Shown here: positions 25,014 to 36,179 of the stretch, piece by piece | Position numbering within the stretch: position 1 is the first letter of the stretch | How the letters are laid out: each line of letters begins with the position of its first letter | From: Desulfosporosinus cupriresistens | Lineage (GTDB): Bacteria > Bacillota > Desulfitobacteriia > Desulfitobacteriales > Desulfitobacteriaceae | NCBI RefSeq assembly: GCF_001707885.1 | Contig: NZ_MASS01000017.1 | Coordinates: 21,821 to 85,820, forward strand | DNA length: 64,000 nt | Reading direction: 5' to 3' | The notes under the pieces: model-generated | What the model saw: only the letters and a program-made list of their open reading frames with translations | Databases searched by the model: none | What the model was told of the DNA's origin: nothing | Translations under genes and position numbers: made by a program

Positions 25014-25466
25014 CTAAAGCATCCGACTCACAGCAATCTCATCACAATTTGGAAACTTGATACAATTAATACACTCAGACCAAACTTTCTGGGGCATTTG
25101 ATCTTTACTGACTTCTTCATAACCACAGTATTTAAAGAACTCAGGCTGATAAGTCAAAGCAAAAAGCCTAGTACAACCCAATTCCCTCGCTTCTTCTTCA
25201 AGTCCCTTAACGATCTGTGTTCCAATACCTCTTCTTTTATAATCATTGGAGACTGCCAGCGCTCGAATTTCTGCTAAGTCACTCCATAGAATGTGCAGTG
25301 AAGCAACCCCCACCAATTTCCCGTCTACTTCAGCTAGCAAGAACTCACGAATATTTTCATAAAGCATATTTCGTGATCGGCCGAGCATTAGTCCTTGTTC
25401 TGCATTACTATTAATCAATAACATCATCTCTTCGACGTCCGCTATTCGCGCCTTACGTAACTTCAT
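25014..25466 (-). CDS. ArgA-like N-acetylglutamate synthase-type acetyltransferase
   Basis: A 150-residue single GNAT domain. The acetyl-CoA loop is in NDYKRRGIGTQIVKG, and AEIRALAV, LFALTYQPEFFKYCGY and CINCIKFPNCDEIA near the end are diagnostic of the short clostridial ArgA-type branch. These make N-acetylglutamate, the first step of arginine synthesis, without the kinase-like domain of classical ArgA. Start ATG 25466 follows AAAGGAG with eight bases. It and the ThpR gene lie close together on the minus strand and may be one transcript. Confidence 0.85.
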   Translation of the reverse strand: MKLRKARIADVEEMMLLINSNAEQGLMLGRSRNMLYENIREFLLAEVDGKLVGVASLHILWSDLAEIRALAVSNDYKRRGIGTQIVKGLEEEARELGCTRLFALTYQPEFFKYCGYEEVSKDQMPQKVWSECINCIKFPNCDEIAVSRML

Positions 25467-25510
25467 CTCTTTTTCTCCTTTATACATTTTGTATAATTAT
25501 ACAACAGTTC

Positions 25511-26071
25511 TTATATTGTTGCATCTCCTTTTTTTAGCGGATAGCTGCCTATTGAATGATAAATGTGGCATCCTCGTTCTTTGACACTTTGTATCAACTC
25601 AAATGTTGCGACTGTTTCGGTTCTGAGGAATTTTCTATCCTTTCTCAAGATATTCTCGTTAATTCCATCGATTCCACCGCTCGCTAAGGTTATATGTGGT
25701 TGATAGCTACGAAATTCAGGAGGTATGCCTATGTTTCTTAGGGCACTCTCTATGGCAATTTGGAGGGAGATAAGTACCGTACTTTGCACACCCATCCATA
25801 AAATACGCGGAGCTTTAATAGTCGGGAATACGCCCAACTCCTGAAAGATAATCTCAAAAGGGCAAAATTGGGAGCTTACTTCCTTAAGCGTTTTATGAAT
25901 ATCTTGAACTTTCAATTCCCTAACCTCACCAAGAAATTTCAAGGTTAAATGGAGGTTATTTGGTATACGCCAATATCCTTTAATGCCATACTCCTGTTGC
26001 AATTTGACTTGCCAGGTTTGAAGAAAAGCGATTGTCTCTTTAGACCAACCAATACTTACAAAAATACGCAC
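25511..26071 (-). CDS. thpR: RNA 2',3'-cyclic phosphodiesterase (ThpR)
   Basis: A 186-residue 2H phosphoesterase. The two HxTx motifs HLTLKFLGE (near residue 41) and HITLASG (near residue 127) define the active site. ThpR opens 2',3'-cyclic phosphates on RNA ends. The start is GTG 26071 with AGGGG five bases upstream. It is 44 bp upstream of the acetyltransferase gene in the same direction. Confidence 0.92.
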   Translation of the reverse strand: MRIFVSIGWSKETIAFLQTWQVKLQQEYGIKGYWRIPNNLHLTLKFLGEVRELKVQDIHKTLKEVSSQFCPFEIIFQELGVFPTIKAPRILWMGVQSTVLISLQIAIESALRNIGIPPEFRSYQPHITLASGGIDGINENILRKDRKFLRTETVATFELIQSVKERGCHIYHSIGSYPLKKGDATI

Positions 26072-26335
26072 ACAAACCCCTGCCTTTTGCCCTATTCAGG
26101 AAAACCCCCTATTAAACAAGAAGAAGTTACTTCCAAAGTCTTATTTTTTGCATTCCCGCTAAATTTGTCGTATTTTTCTAGCGTCCTTTTCGAAAACAAG
26201 TTTACACATTTGAAGATTTTAAGCCTGTTTGCGGCATTTTTTCTCTTTTAATATATCTCCTTTTTTTTACATTTTTCCGCGCTTCATTATGGTACACTAT
26301 TTCAGTGTTGTTCATTGTCTTTATTGGAGGGGGGA

Positions 26336-27745
26336 TTGTATAATGTGTTTTCCCTAAAAATTCGTTTTCTTCATCGACAAAGTGTCTTGTTATTTTTATC
26401 GCTTGTCCTTATTATAACCATTGCCATAATTAATATCTTACCACTCCCTATTTATTTACGTCTTATTCTTCTATTCTTTCCTATCCTCACGATTATTTTA
26501 TGGTTTGAGCTTTGGTTAAGCACTTGGGGCAAGGCATGGATATTATCGGCAACAATGCTCGTGGTTTCTTCACAAGTGTATTCTAGTCATCCTATAATCC
26601 CGTTGCTTCTGGTTAATATTCTCTTCCTGCTGGGGATAGTGTTTCTCTACGTCCACAAAGAAACACAAGAACGCTTACTTCATCAATCTCACATCAAAGC
26701 GATGCGTGTGTTGCTTCGACAAGATCCTCCCTTAATACAAACTGTTGACTACACTCGAGAAGCGGCTATCTTGTTAGACAATAAAGCGGTTATAGTAGAA
26801 TCCAATCCTCAATCGACCCTTCTGTTATCGTTATCCGAATCATCTTTAATTGGTCAACCTATATCGGATGTTTTAGGTATCTTGCATAACTTTCAACCGA
26901 CCAACTCACCAGTTACCGGTGAATTCATCTGGAAAACTCCGCAGGATATCAAACACCTACGATTTCGAACTCGGCCTTTACTAGACTATGACATTCCATC
27001 AGGGACTCTTTTAATAATTTACGATATCAGTGAAGAAAAAAAAAGCTCAGAAGCCTATTTGCAAGCTGCTAAACTTTCCATTATCGGCCAGGTCTCTGCG
27101 GGTTTAGCCCATGAAATCCGCAACCCCCTAACAACCCTCAAAGGCTTTATGCAACTGATCTCCCCCGAACAATGGCCTGAGTCCTTCCGACCATATCAGC
27201 AACTTATGCTGGATGAAATCCATTCTATCGACCAAATGCTCAATAAGTTCGTCCTTGTAACAAGCCCTTCAGCGCCTCAAATGGCACCCGTCAACATGAC
27301 AAAAACCGTTCATGCTCTGACGCAAATGATTCAGCCCATTTGTCTCATGCAGAGTGTTACCCTTGTTCTTGAGCTCTCCGCTCATTCAGTCTATGTTATG
27401 GGTGACCATGAACAACTTTCTCAGGCACTTCTGTCTCTTTTGAATAACGCGTTTGAAGCTTCGCCCAAAGGAGGAGAAGTTATTATTCGTATCACGGAAC
27501 ACGATTCGTACGTACGCCTAAGCGTTATCGATAACGGCCCCGGTATTCCTGAAAACCTCCGTCATCGTGTCCTTGATCCGTTCTTCACCACACAAGATGA
27601 AGGCACAGGATTGGGGTTAACCATTGCCCAACAAATCGTCCTCGCTCACCATGGTAAACTTCACTTTTCAGAACCCACTAGTGGAACTGAAGTGCTGATT
27701 GATTTACCCTGTTTATCGAATTTTACGAGTAACCTTTCTGCATAA
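26336..27745 (+). CDS. Membrane sensor histidine kinase, KinB-like sporulation kinase type
   Basis: A 469-residue kinase. Four closely spaced membrane segments fill about residues 10-115 with hardly any external loop, then a PAS domain (ILLDNKAVIVESNPQSTLLL), the HisKA box GLAHEIRNPLTTLKGFMQL with the phospho-His, and the HATPase with N box LLNNAFEA, DNGPGIP and GTGLGLTI. This layout is that of KinB-like kinases feeding Spo0F/Spo0A phosphorelay in spore formers. No response regulator is adjacent, which supports an orphan kinase role. The start is uncertain: TTG 26336 follows GGAGGGGG at five bases; GTG 26345 is possible. It overlaps the convergent neighbour by 23 bp. Confidence 0.85.
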   Translation: MYNVFSLKIRFLHRQSVLLFLSLVLIITIAIINILPLPIYLRLILLFFPILTIILWFELWLSTWGKAWILSATMLVVSSQVYSSHPIIPLLLVNILFLLGIVFLYVHKETQERLLHQSHIKAMRVLLRQDPPLIQTVDYTREAAILLDNKAVIVESNPQSTLLLSLSESSLIGQPISDVLGILHNFQPTNSPVTGEFIWKTPQDIKHLRFRTRPLLDYDIPSGTLLIIYDISEEKKSSEAYLQAAKLSIIGQVSAGLAHEIRNPLTTLKGFMQLISPEQWPESFRPYQQLMLDEIHSIDQMLNKFVLVTSPSAPQMAPVNMTKTVHALTQMIQPICLMQSVTLVLELSAHSVYVMGDHEQLSQALLSLLNNAFEASPKGGEVIIRITEHDSYVRLSVIDNGPGIPENLRHRVLDPFFTTQDEGTGLGLTIAQQIVLAHHGKLHFSEPTSGTEVLIDLPCLSNFTSNLSA

Positions 27746-28970
27746 GTAAATGGTTCATAAGTGTGCTTTGAGAATTCAGTTCATAAATTCCTTTTTCCCG
27801 CCAATTTTCAGGCAACGTCCAGATCGGAAATTTGGCCACATCTTTTAGCCAGCAGTACCAACGACGAATTTCTTCCTCCATGCCGAGTGTTGTTAACCAA
27901 TGTACTCGGCCATCCCATACTAACGAATCCCCATGCTCATCTTTTGCGTGAACCAAAAGAAGGCTTCTTTCCAGAACACATGTCAACAGAATACTTCGAG
28001 CGGCTTTAGCAAGTGGCTTTTCAAAAATTGGACATACGACACTTAACTGCCCATTGCCTTGGAAAAAATACCATTCTTCCAGTTCGAGCACTGAGTTCTC
28101 GCCACGCTCTTTAGGAAGCCATGGCCAAGGCCAAGGGCTCCCCCAGACTGATTTAATAATGCCACCACTTTGATGAAGCCATAAAGCTAGGAGATCTTGA
28201 GGACGCAGCTTGCCTTCTTGCTCAAGTGATTCGAGGTAATCGAGGATACTCAAAATAGTTGCGCAAAATTCCAAATTAAGTGAGCCTGAAGCATCCACCC
28301 AACCCTGTTTCTGCCACTTCAATATTTGATCACTATTCTTAAGCCACTTTACTTTAGTGCTTAGTTCAAATTTCTTACCTTTGCGACGAACTTCAGCAAT
28401 CTCAAAACTCCCCCAAAGGAAAGCAATCTGTTGAGGTTTTATTTCAATACGAACCTGTCGACTGACTAAATCATCAAAAAACGCCTTCACAATCATGAGT
28501 TGTTGCAAAGCAACTGGATTCAGTCTTTGCCCCCAGCGTTTCCAATCTGGGCGTTCTTCTCCCAGAGCGTAACGTGATCGGCTGCATAGTTGCTCCTCAG
28601 GAATAAGGTATAAACTAGGCGTAAGTTTTTCGCGCCAATAAACTGCCCGTGCGGAGATAGTTCCTCCAATTTTAGAGATTCCATTTAAAAAGGCCACAGA
28701 AAAATTAGGGGCCACAAAATAGATCACGGTTTTAGCACCATTACTGATTCGATTACCCCATAATACACCAGCCAGAAAGAACTCCTCTTCACGTATAATA
28801 GAAGAACTGGCAATGATGCCAACTCTTAAAGTCGTCTCACCGCCCATAAAGTAAGTAAACTGTGGTGGGAGACGGTTTGCCTTCTTTTTGTCTTCTGGGC
28901 ATTCTAGCCAGTTCTGAGCAATAAATAAGTCAGAATGAGCTTCCCAGATCATGTTCCAGGTGATACTCAC
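27723..28970 (-). CDS. Hypothetical protein, 415 residues
   Basis: I do not recognise this protein. It is soluble, Trp-rich (about 20 Trp) and has no signal peptide or clear membrane segment. The N-terminal half has LRVGIIASSSIIREEEFFLAG-like alternating strands; the C-terminal half holds a Pro/Trp run SPWPWPWLPK and VWDGRVHWLTTLGMEEEIRR. It is convergent with the kinase gene and its start ATG lies after a GGGAGG site. No operon partner. Confidence 0.75.
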   Translation of the reverse strand: MSITWNMIWEAHSDLFIAQNWLECPEDKKKANRLPPQFTYFMGGETTLRVGIIASSSIIREEEFFLAGVLWGNRISNGAKTVIYFVAPNFSVAFLNGISKIGGTISARAVYWREKLTPSLYLIPEEQLCSRSRYALGEERPDWKRWGQRLNPVALQQLMIVKAFFDDLVSRQVRIEIKPQQIAFLWGSFEIAEVRRKGKKFELSTKVKWLKNSDQILKWQKQGWVDASGSLNLEFCATILSILDYLESLEQEGKLRPQDLLALWLHQSGGIIKSVWGSPWPWPWLPKERGENSVLELEEWYFFQGNGQLSVVCPIFEKPLAKAARSILLTCVLERSLLLVHAKDEHGDSLVWDGRVHWLTTLGMEEEIRRWYCWLKDVAKFPIWTLPENWREKGIYELNSQSTLMNHLLMQKGYS

Positions 28971-29083
28971 AATGAACCTCCCTTAGATTTTCTTCATATG
29001 CATGTTTACGCGCTATAGGCGAAGATCATGACACATTTATGAAAACTCCAAGCTATTTGTTGCCATTATTCCTCTAAGAGACC

Positions 29084-30151
29084 CTATCCTCCCTGCCATC
29101 TTCGAACAATTTGCAGCGTTTCCTCGATAGGCAAAGCATAACGGATGTTTCCATCACGTCCTTCCATAGTTTGAGCCATAAACAAGGCGTTCCAAATACT
29201 TTCTGCAGTTGTTTCTACCATAGCTCTGAAGTATTGATCCAGTTTCCAATCGGATAAATAATCCTTAGATTCGCATGAATAAGTGCTGACCATTAAACAA
29301 AAATCGCCACTTCCGGTCATCGAGATCGAACCTGTCCGGCTCATTCCCAAACTAACTCGCTTCGCAAGTTGTCGAAGCTGCCAGCGTGATAAGGGCGCAT
29401 CCGTCACTCCCACAAGTATTAATGAACCCGGAACATAACCCTCTACCAACACAGACAGAAATTGACCAACTGGAACACCTGAAAAGAGGAAATCACGCAA
29501 GAGGCCAAAATTAGCCAGAGCAAGCATTCCAACAATGTAGTTGCGCCCATTCTGATCTTGAACGATACGGGATGCGCTTCCAATACCACCTTTCATTTGG
29601 AAACAAGACATACCGACCCCAGCTCCCACGTTACCTTGCTCTATCGGCCCTTTTGTCGCCCGTTGCAGAGCAAGTATAGCATCCCGTGGCTTAACATGTC
29701 GCCCTCGAATATCATTCAAATATGAATCATCGCATTCCATGACCACAATATTCGGTGTCCGGGCATCATTTCCAATCTCGGGATTTTGTTGTAATAGATA
29801 GGTAATAACGCCGTTAGCAACATCGTTAACGCTGAGGGTATTCGTTAATAAGATAGGACAGTTCAAGAATCCCATTTCCTGGACGAAGGGAACGCCGATT
29901 GACTTTCCATACCCATTAAAAACCTCTATCCCCGCACGGCATGGTTGACGATAAAGATTGACTGGACGAGGTAAGATCGCTGTCACACCCGTTCGAACGG
30001 GACCTCTTCCCGGAACCAACGGCCCATTGCCCTGAATTAGGGATACATTTCCTACGAGCACGCCAGGAACATCTGAAATATCATTGAAGGGACCTGTTGG
30101 CAGTTGTCCCAGCCAAAGGCCTAAACTCCTTGGAGTTCTTCTATTTTGCAT
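29084..30151 (-). CDS. P1 (S58) family peptidase, DmpA-like
   Basis: A 355-residue DmpA/BapA-type N-terminal nucleophile hydrolase. GNVGAGVGMSCFQMKGGIG and VPGSLILVGVTDAPL are family segments. In DmpA self-cleavage at Gly-Ser in the latter segment exposes the nucleophile, here predicted as Ser243. Such enzymes release N-terminal residues from small peptides or beta-peptides. The ATG follows GGGGGGATTTTTT. It lies 76 bp after a TetR gene in the same direction, which suggests that the regulator controls it. Confidence 0.88.
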   Translation of the reverse strand: MQNRRTPRSLGLWLGQLPTGPFNDISDVPGVLVGNVSLIQGNGPLVPGRGPVRTGVTAILPRPVNLYRQPCRAGIEVFNGYGKSIGVPFVQEMGFLNCPILLTNTLSVNDVANGVITYLLQQNPEIGNDARTPNIVVMECDDSYLNDIRGRHVKPRDAILALQRATKGPIEQGNVGAGVGMSCFQMKGGIGSASRIVQDQNGRNYIVGMLALANFGLLRDFLFSGVPVGQFLSVLVEGYVPGSLILVGVTDAPLSRWQLRQLAKRVSLGMSRTGSISMTGSGDFCLMVSTYSCESKDYLSDWKLDQYFRAMVETTAESIWNALFMAQTMEGRDGNIRYALPIEETLQIVRRWQGG

Positions 30152-30227
30152 AAAAAATCCCCCCGTTGTACTCTATTAAAAACAACGAAGGGATATGAAC
30201 AGACCCTATCTATTATGAATTGTCCTG

Positions 30228-30806
30228 TTATGCCTCTTGCTTTTCAGAGAGCCCATCTAAAAAGACAGATAGTGCATGATTCAGCTCTTCATGCAAATCC
30301 CCTACACCTGAAACAAACCAGCGCATAAAATGTTGTATCATCATTCCTTCTAGACTTTCAGCCAAAAAGGCAGGATCAAAATCACGACTAATTTCGTTAC
30401 TTTGTTGCCCAACAGTTAAAATAGCGAGCAGACCATAGTGCAAACTCAGATCATAATCTGCCCCTTCGCGATTCCGTACAGTAACCCAAGCAATCTCCCG
30501 GTCATTGATCATGAATTCGGCCCAATCTTGAAGCAGGGTCTCTAGTCGCTCTCGAGTACTCAAACTGTGCTTCTGGCGGCCATTGTTGACAAGATCTTGA
30601 CATGTACGTCGCGAAAATTCTAAAATGACGGCTTCTTTCGTAGGAAAATAGTTATAGAAGGTTCCTTTACCTACGTCAGCATACTGTGTAATCTGCTCGA
30701 CAGAGGTGGCCGTAAATCCTTGCAAGCGGAAAAGTTGCATGGCGTTAGAGAAGATCTTTTCACGAGTTTCTCTTTTCTTGCGCTCTCGACGAGATATATC
30801 CTGCAT
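30228..30806 (-). CDS. TetR/AcrR-family transcriptional regulator
   Basis: A 192-residue regulator. The N-terminal helix-turn-helix is FTATSVEQITQYADVGKGTFYNYFPTKE, the classical TetR pattern, at about residues 31-58. The C-terminal ligand domain is not assignable. An unusually basic start (SRRERKKRETREK) precedes the domain. It is followed by the DmpA-like peptidase in the same direction. Confidence 0.9.
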   Translation of the reverse strand: MQDISRRERKKRETREKIFSNAMQLFRLQGFTATSVEQITQYADVGKGTFYNYFPTKEAVILEFSRRTCQDLVNNGRQKHSLSTRERLETLLQDWAEFMINDREIAWVTVRNREGADYDLSLHYGLLAILTVGQQSNEISRDFDPAFLAESLEGMMIQHFMRWFVSGVGDLHEELNHALSVFLDGLSEKQEA

Positions 30807-30944
30807 TTTAAATCCCCCTTAATATGGATGTGTTAGCAAAGGAGTAAACTTCTATTAGTCATTCTCCAAATTCCATATTTTTCCTTCTTTTTCCAGGGGT
30901 TTTCAGAAATTTTACTTCTCCGCATGCAGAATGGAATTATCAAA

Positions 30945-32111
30945 TTATCTCATCGGCCTGTTTTTCACACGAGCTGATTCTTCCCCAAGTTTCCAAACCG
31001 TTAGGATCCTCCAAACTGCTCGCTCTAACTGATCTTCCGCCTTCTTGTATGCCTCTTCGATGGTTGTCGGCCCTTCAGAAACACTGAAACAGCTTGTGAC
31101 CCCACTGTCAGCGAGAAGATCAGGAAGGCCCTCCACAGATCCTGAAATGACAAGTACAGGAACCTCATACTTTTTTGCTAAAGCTGCAACCCCTACTGGT
31201 GCTTTACCGTAAGCTGTCTGGAAGTCTGTCCTTCCTTCGCCAGTAAGTACTAAATCTGCGTGCTGAATTTTCTCTTCGGCATTGGCTACCTCTAAAACCA
31301 TTTGTGACCCTGGTCGCAATTTTGCTCCTAGAAAACCAACGACTCCCGCACCAAGTCCGCCTGCCGCGCCTCCACCAACTAATTTTAGCAGGTTTGTACC
31401 CGCATATTCGCTCAAACGTTCACCTAAGTTTTGCAAAGCTGCGTCCAGAACTCGGATATCCTCAGAATTTGCACCCTTCTGTGGACCATAAACAGCACTT
31501 GCCCCCTCTGAACCACATAGCGGGTTTTGAACATCACAGGCCACCTCGATCACCACTTTTGATAGGCGAGGATCTATTCCAGACATATCAATATTGATAA
31601 GGTTGGCAAGCGCTGCTCCACCTTGAGGCAAATCTTTACCCTGAGCATCGAGCAACCTAACCCCTAATGCAACCGCCAGGCCAGCTCCGCCATCATTCGT
31701 CGCACTTCCACCTATACCCAGGAGAATTTTCTTAACGCCACGCTCCAGCGCATCCCGAATAAGTTCACCAGTACCCTGCGTGGACGTCAAGCGAGGATTT
31801 CTTTCCTCATCATTCAAAAGCGTTAATCCGGAAGCCGCAGCCATTTCAATAATCGCCGTTTCCCCCTCGTCAATAAGTCCATAAGCTGCCCCTATTGGCC
31901 GTCCCAAGGGATCTGAGACCTTGGTTTCGATCTTTTCTCCACCTACCGAGCTAAGTATAGCTTCCACCGTACCTTCTCCCCCATCAGCCATCGGGATCAG
32001 ATCGATCACACTTTCCGGGTACACCCGTTGAACACCCCTGCTCATCGCAAGAGCTACGTTTAAAGCAGTTAAACATCCCTTGAAAGAATCTGGGGCAATG
32101 ACGATTCTCAT
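30945..32111 (-). CDS. Glycerate kinase (GarK/GlxK family)
   Basis: A 388-residue type I glycerate kinase. The N-terminus IVIAPDSFKGCLTA, GGEGTVEAI, IGGSATNDGGAGLAVALG and TGEGRTDFQTAYGKAP are diagnostic. It phosphorylates D-glycerate to 2-phosphoglycerate in sugar acid and glyoxylate use. Start ATG 32111 with AAGGAG eight bases upstream; the GTG at 32120 overlaps the ribosome site. Its start overlaps the end of the preceding membrane protein gene, so they are one transcript. Confidence 0.92.
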   Translation of the reverse strand: MRIVIAPDSFKGCLTALNVALAMSRGVQRVYPESVIDLIPMADGGEGTVEAILSSVGGEKIETKVSDPLGRPIGAAYGLIDEGETAIIEMAAASGLTLLNDEERNPRLTSTQGTGELIRDALERGVKKILLGIGGSATNDGGAGLAVALGVRLLDAQGKDLPQGGAALANLINIDMSGIDPRLSKVVIEVACDVQNPLCGSEGASAVYGPQKGANSEDIRVLDAALQNLGERLSEYAGTNLLKLVGGGAAGGLGAGVVGFLGAKLRPGSQMVLEVANAEEKIQHADLVLTGEGRTDFQTAYGKAPVGVAALAKKYEVPVLVISGSVEGLPDLLADSGVTSCFSVSEGPTTIEEAYKKAEDQLERAVWRILTVWKLGEESARVKNRPMR

Positions 32112-32116
32112 TATTA

Positions 32117-32452
32117 TCACTCCTTAGCTTGAGCACGATGTCCCATAATCATTCCGATCTTAAGAAAAATGAAAAGACTAATAAAATCTAAAACTACCAA
32201 TGTCCAACCTTCAATTGGAATTCCTGAAATAACCGCAACCAAATAGGTCAAAGTATTGAATATAATAGCAGCAAGATATGCAGAACGCAGGTTCTCCGGC
32301 CGGGAACGATACCCTACCAAAAAACCCAGTGGATAAAAAACTGCAAAATTAAAAGTCAGTTGACTAAGTAATCCATCTGAAACAAAAAACTCGCCCCAAA
32401 AGATGAAGAGCAAGCTTAAAATAAGAAAATAGCGCCAAAAAGCAGAAATCAT
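32117..32452 (-). CDS. Hypothetical membrane protein, 111 residues
   Basis: Four hydrophobic segments (near residues 7-23, 33-47, 60-78, 84-103) make it an integral membrane protein; no family recognised. ATG 32452 follows GGGAGG. It precedes glycerate kinase with the stop codon next to its ribosome site, so it could be a small transport partner, which is only inference. Confidence 0.7.
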   Translation of the reverse strand: MISAFWRYFLILSLLFIFWGEFFVSDGLLSQLTFNFAVFYPLGFLVGYRSRPENLRSAYLAAIIFNTLTYLVAVISGIPIEGWTLVVLDFISLFIFLKIGMIMGHRAQAKE

Positions 32453-32473
32453 GCTTGCCTCCCATCAAAACAA

Positions 32474-32497
32474 GGGAGAGAGTTGAGACTCTCTCCC
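32474..32497 (-). terminator. Terminator downstream of guaB
   Basis: GGGAGAGAGT pairs exactly with ACTCTCTCCC around TGAG; on the minus strand TTGTTTT follows. Confidence 0.7.
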
Positions 32498-32507
32498 CAA
32501 TTCTATT

Positions 32508-32774
32508 TATACTAGTCAGAAAGTATAAGTTCAACTAGGCGGCCGCTGACCATGAATGGCCGAGTGTCCCCGTAGCCAAGACTCAAACAAGGCGTTTGAG
32601 GTTAGAGCATCGCCACGGATGGCTAGATGCCGTATGACAAAGCGCCGTGATGGCGAGAAGGGAACGCCTTCGCTGAGGCTAACAAGAAGGTTAACACGTG
32701 CGATAACAGTGTCTGCAAAAAGACTAATACGTGCGAAGACAGTGTCTTCGCGGGCGTCAGCCAAGTTTTCTTTA

Positions 32775-32776
<2 letters not shown>
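32508..32776 (-). repeat. Dispersed modular repeat, copy C (longest single copy)
   Basis: Begins on the plus strand with TATACTAGTCAGAAAGTATA and ends CCAAGTTTTCTTTATTA, so it is in reverse orientation to copies A, B and D. It contains CGAAGACAGTGTCTTCG, the GGCCGAGTGTCCC module shared with copy D2, and additional modules not seen elsewhere here. Its end overlaps the guaB TAA stop. ORFs crossing it are accidental. Confidence 0.85.
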
Positions 32777-34241
<1,465 letters not shown>

Positions 34242-34398
34242 TCATAAATAGTTTTCTAATTAGTATACCAGAAATACGATCATAAGGATAGGATTAGTTC
34301 TTGTATTAATTTTTCCCCTATTCTGAAGCAAACTATTCCATACTACTTGTAAACCAAGTTTATGTTCACTATGATAAAGAATACGAGGAGGTGAAAAC

Positions 34399-34899
34399 AT
34401 GTTCTACCGAGTGCATCAATTCATTCAGGCGTTCTTTCCTCAGATTGATTCTTCCGAAATAAAATGGGCAATGAATAACTTGTCCCCTGGAGCCTGTTCA
34501 CTTTTCCTCAATCAGTCTCGATCAGAACAACGTCACGCTCTTGATGTGGCAAAAAGTATCATGAAACATCAATATACTGTATCAAATTCCGAATTTCAAA
34601 ACCTGCTCGCCGCTGCACTCCTCCACGATTGTGGGAAATCCATCGTTTCCATTCGCCTCTGGCAACGTGTATTTATTGTTCTAATGCAAAAAATGCCCCA
34701 GTGCATCTGGTCGCGCCTCGAGACTAGCCAGACAATTTTCGCATTACCCTTAGAAATTGCCACGCAGCACGCCACTTGGGGCGGGTGTTTAGCTCAGGAA
34801 GCAGGTTTAAACCCTGAGATTTGTCTTTTGATCCGCGAGCATCATGCTCCTAACACAGAGCTAGGAAGTATCTTAGCAAGTGCTGATAATGCGCATTGA
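34399..34899 (+). CDS. HD-domain hydrolase
   Basis: A 166-residue HD-domain protein. The metal motif is LLHDCGKS (HD at about residues 75-76), with an upstream His in QRHALDVA and a later REHHAP with a further metal His. HD proteins hydrolyse phosphate bonds, often of nucleotides; the substrate is unknown. ATG follows GAGGAGGTGAAAAC. Divergent from guaB. Confidence 0.85.
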   Translation: MFYRVHQFIQAFFPQIDSSEIKWAMNNLSPGACSLFLNQSRSEQRHALDVAKSIMKHQYTVSNSEFQNLLAAALLHDCGKSIVSIRLWQRVFIVLMQKMPQCIWSRLETSQTIFALPLEIATQHATWGGCLAQEAGLNPEICLLIREHHAPNTELGSILASADNAH

Positions 34900-34937
34900 A
34901 AAAGCATGAGTCGCCAAAGAGTAGGCTCATGCTTTTT
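34899..34937. terminator. Bidirectional terminator between convergent genes
   Basis: AAAAAGCATGAG (34899-34910) and CTCATGCTTTTT (34926-34937) are exact arms; T-runs occur on both strands. The stem overlaps the stop codons of both flanking genes. Confidence 0.9.
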
Positions 34938-35193
34938 GTTCTGATGATTCCATCTTTTCTTGAAGTTCCACAATTTCTTTGTTTTTCGAAAAAATCCACT
35001 TAGCAAACCGTTTGTTATCTCGTTGTAAACGCACGTTTTCCTTTTCGAGCCGGTGAACTAAGGCCACCTTTTCTCTTTCAACTTTCTCTAACAGGTTCAT
35101 AAGTACCCGGCGGCTTACTCTTAAGTGTTCAACACGTTGCTCCAGCTCCCCAACACGAGCCCTAAGTAATTTCAATTCATCTATGGCATCCAA
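34927..35193 (-). CDS. Small coiled-coil protein, 88 residues
   Basis: Nearly the whole protein (residues 3-84) is a predicted coiled coil: LRARVGELEQRVEHLRVSRR and VEREKVALVHRLEKENVRL show a heptad pattern of Leu, Val and charged residues. The family is unknown. GGGGGC precedes the ATG. It may be a structural or scaffold protein. Confidence 0.7.
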   Translation of the reverse strand: MDAIDELKLLRARVGELEQRVEHLRVSRRVLMNLLEKVEREKVALVHRLEKENVRLQRDNKRFAKWIFSKNKEIVELQEKMESSEQKA

Positions 35194-35291
35194 AGACTTT
35201 CGCCCCCTCGGCTCTAACTACACTAGTATTCTATGCCGAGGAACCGCATTTTAACCCTGCCCTATTAAAGACTCTTTCTTGAGCATCTCAA

Positions 35292-36137
35292 CTAGTTTCG
35301 CTCTGCTAGATCAAGGATTTGTTGAATCACATTAAGAGACACTCCCCAACCCCCGAGCTTCACACCGGGCTTAAGTGCTTCTCCATGAAAATCCGAGCCT
35401 CCTGTTATCAGTAGCTGATACTTCTGCGCAATAGTATGGAACTTTCTTACGTCTTCGGGATTATGATCGGAATGGAAAACCTCGATGCCTTGGAGTCCAA
35501 CTTTGACCCAAGTCGGAATTCCTTCCTCTAAACGATGGACACCGGGATGGGCAAGAACCGCAACACCGTGTGCTGCCCGCACTAATTCAATCCCCTCTTC
35601 TGGTGTCATCTTATAGCGCGGAACATAAGCAGGAGCCCCCACCCCAATGTAGCGATCAAAACCTTCCCCAATACTACTCACATATCCCCGTTCCATCAGA
35701 GCATGGGCAATATGTGGACGCCCTATAGATTCTCCTTGAGCAAACTGCCGAACTTCATTAACGCTAATATCAATCCCCTGAGCTTCCAAACAATCAAGAA
35801 TCTTTAGCATGCGGTGTTCACGAGCTTGGCGTAAATACCTCAGCTTATCGTTTAAGAAGCTGGATGAACCATCTAGATCGTATCCAAGAATATGAACCTC
35901 TTTACCTTGCCACTCTGTGCTAAGCTCGATCCCTCTAAGTATTCTGATCTGATGTTTTTCTCCGGCTTCCTCTGCCTCTTGCCATCCCTGGATCGTGTCA
36001 TGGTCTGTGATGCCAAGCCCTTTTAAGCCCAACTCTGCAGCTGAGTAGATAAGCTCTGTTGGTGTTAACAATCCGTCGGATGCTGTTGTATGGCAATGCA
36101 AATCTGCTTCGAACTGGGAAAATGCTGAATGATCCAC
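35292..36137 (-). CDS. PHP-domain phosphoesterase
   Basis: A 281-residue PHP protein. The metal motifs DLHCHTTASDG (near 12-22), TDHDT (about 44-48), and VLAHPGVHR, FHSDHN, GGSDFHG are all in place. It resembles YciV/RNase AM-type phosphoesterases, known to act on short RNA or 3',5'-bisnucleotide ends. GTG 36137 follows AAGGGGTG. It lies next to the dipeptidase gene in the same direction, 42 bp after it. Confidence 0.9.
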   Translation of the reverse strand: MDHSAFSQFEADLHCHTTASDGLLTPTELIYSAAELGLKGLGITDHDTIQGWQEAEEAGEKHQIRILRGIELSTEWQGKEVHILGYDLDGSSSFLNDKLRYLRQAREHRMLKILDCLEAQGIDISVNEVRQFAQGESIGRPHIAHALMERGYVSSIGEGFDRYIGVGAPAYVPRYKMTPEEGIELVRAAHGVAVLAHPGVHRLEEGIPTWVKVGLQGIEVFHSDHNPEDVRKFHTIAQKYQLLITGGSDFHGEALKPGVKLGGWGVSLNVIQQILDLAERN

Positions 36138-36179
36138 TCTTTCACCCCTTTTCGAGGGAGCTTTATTTTTCTTTCTCTC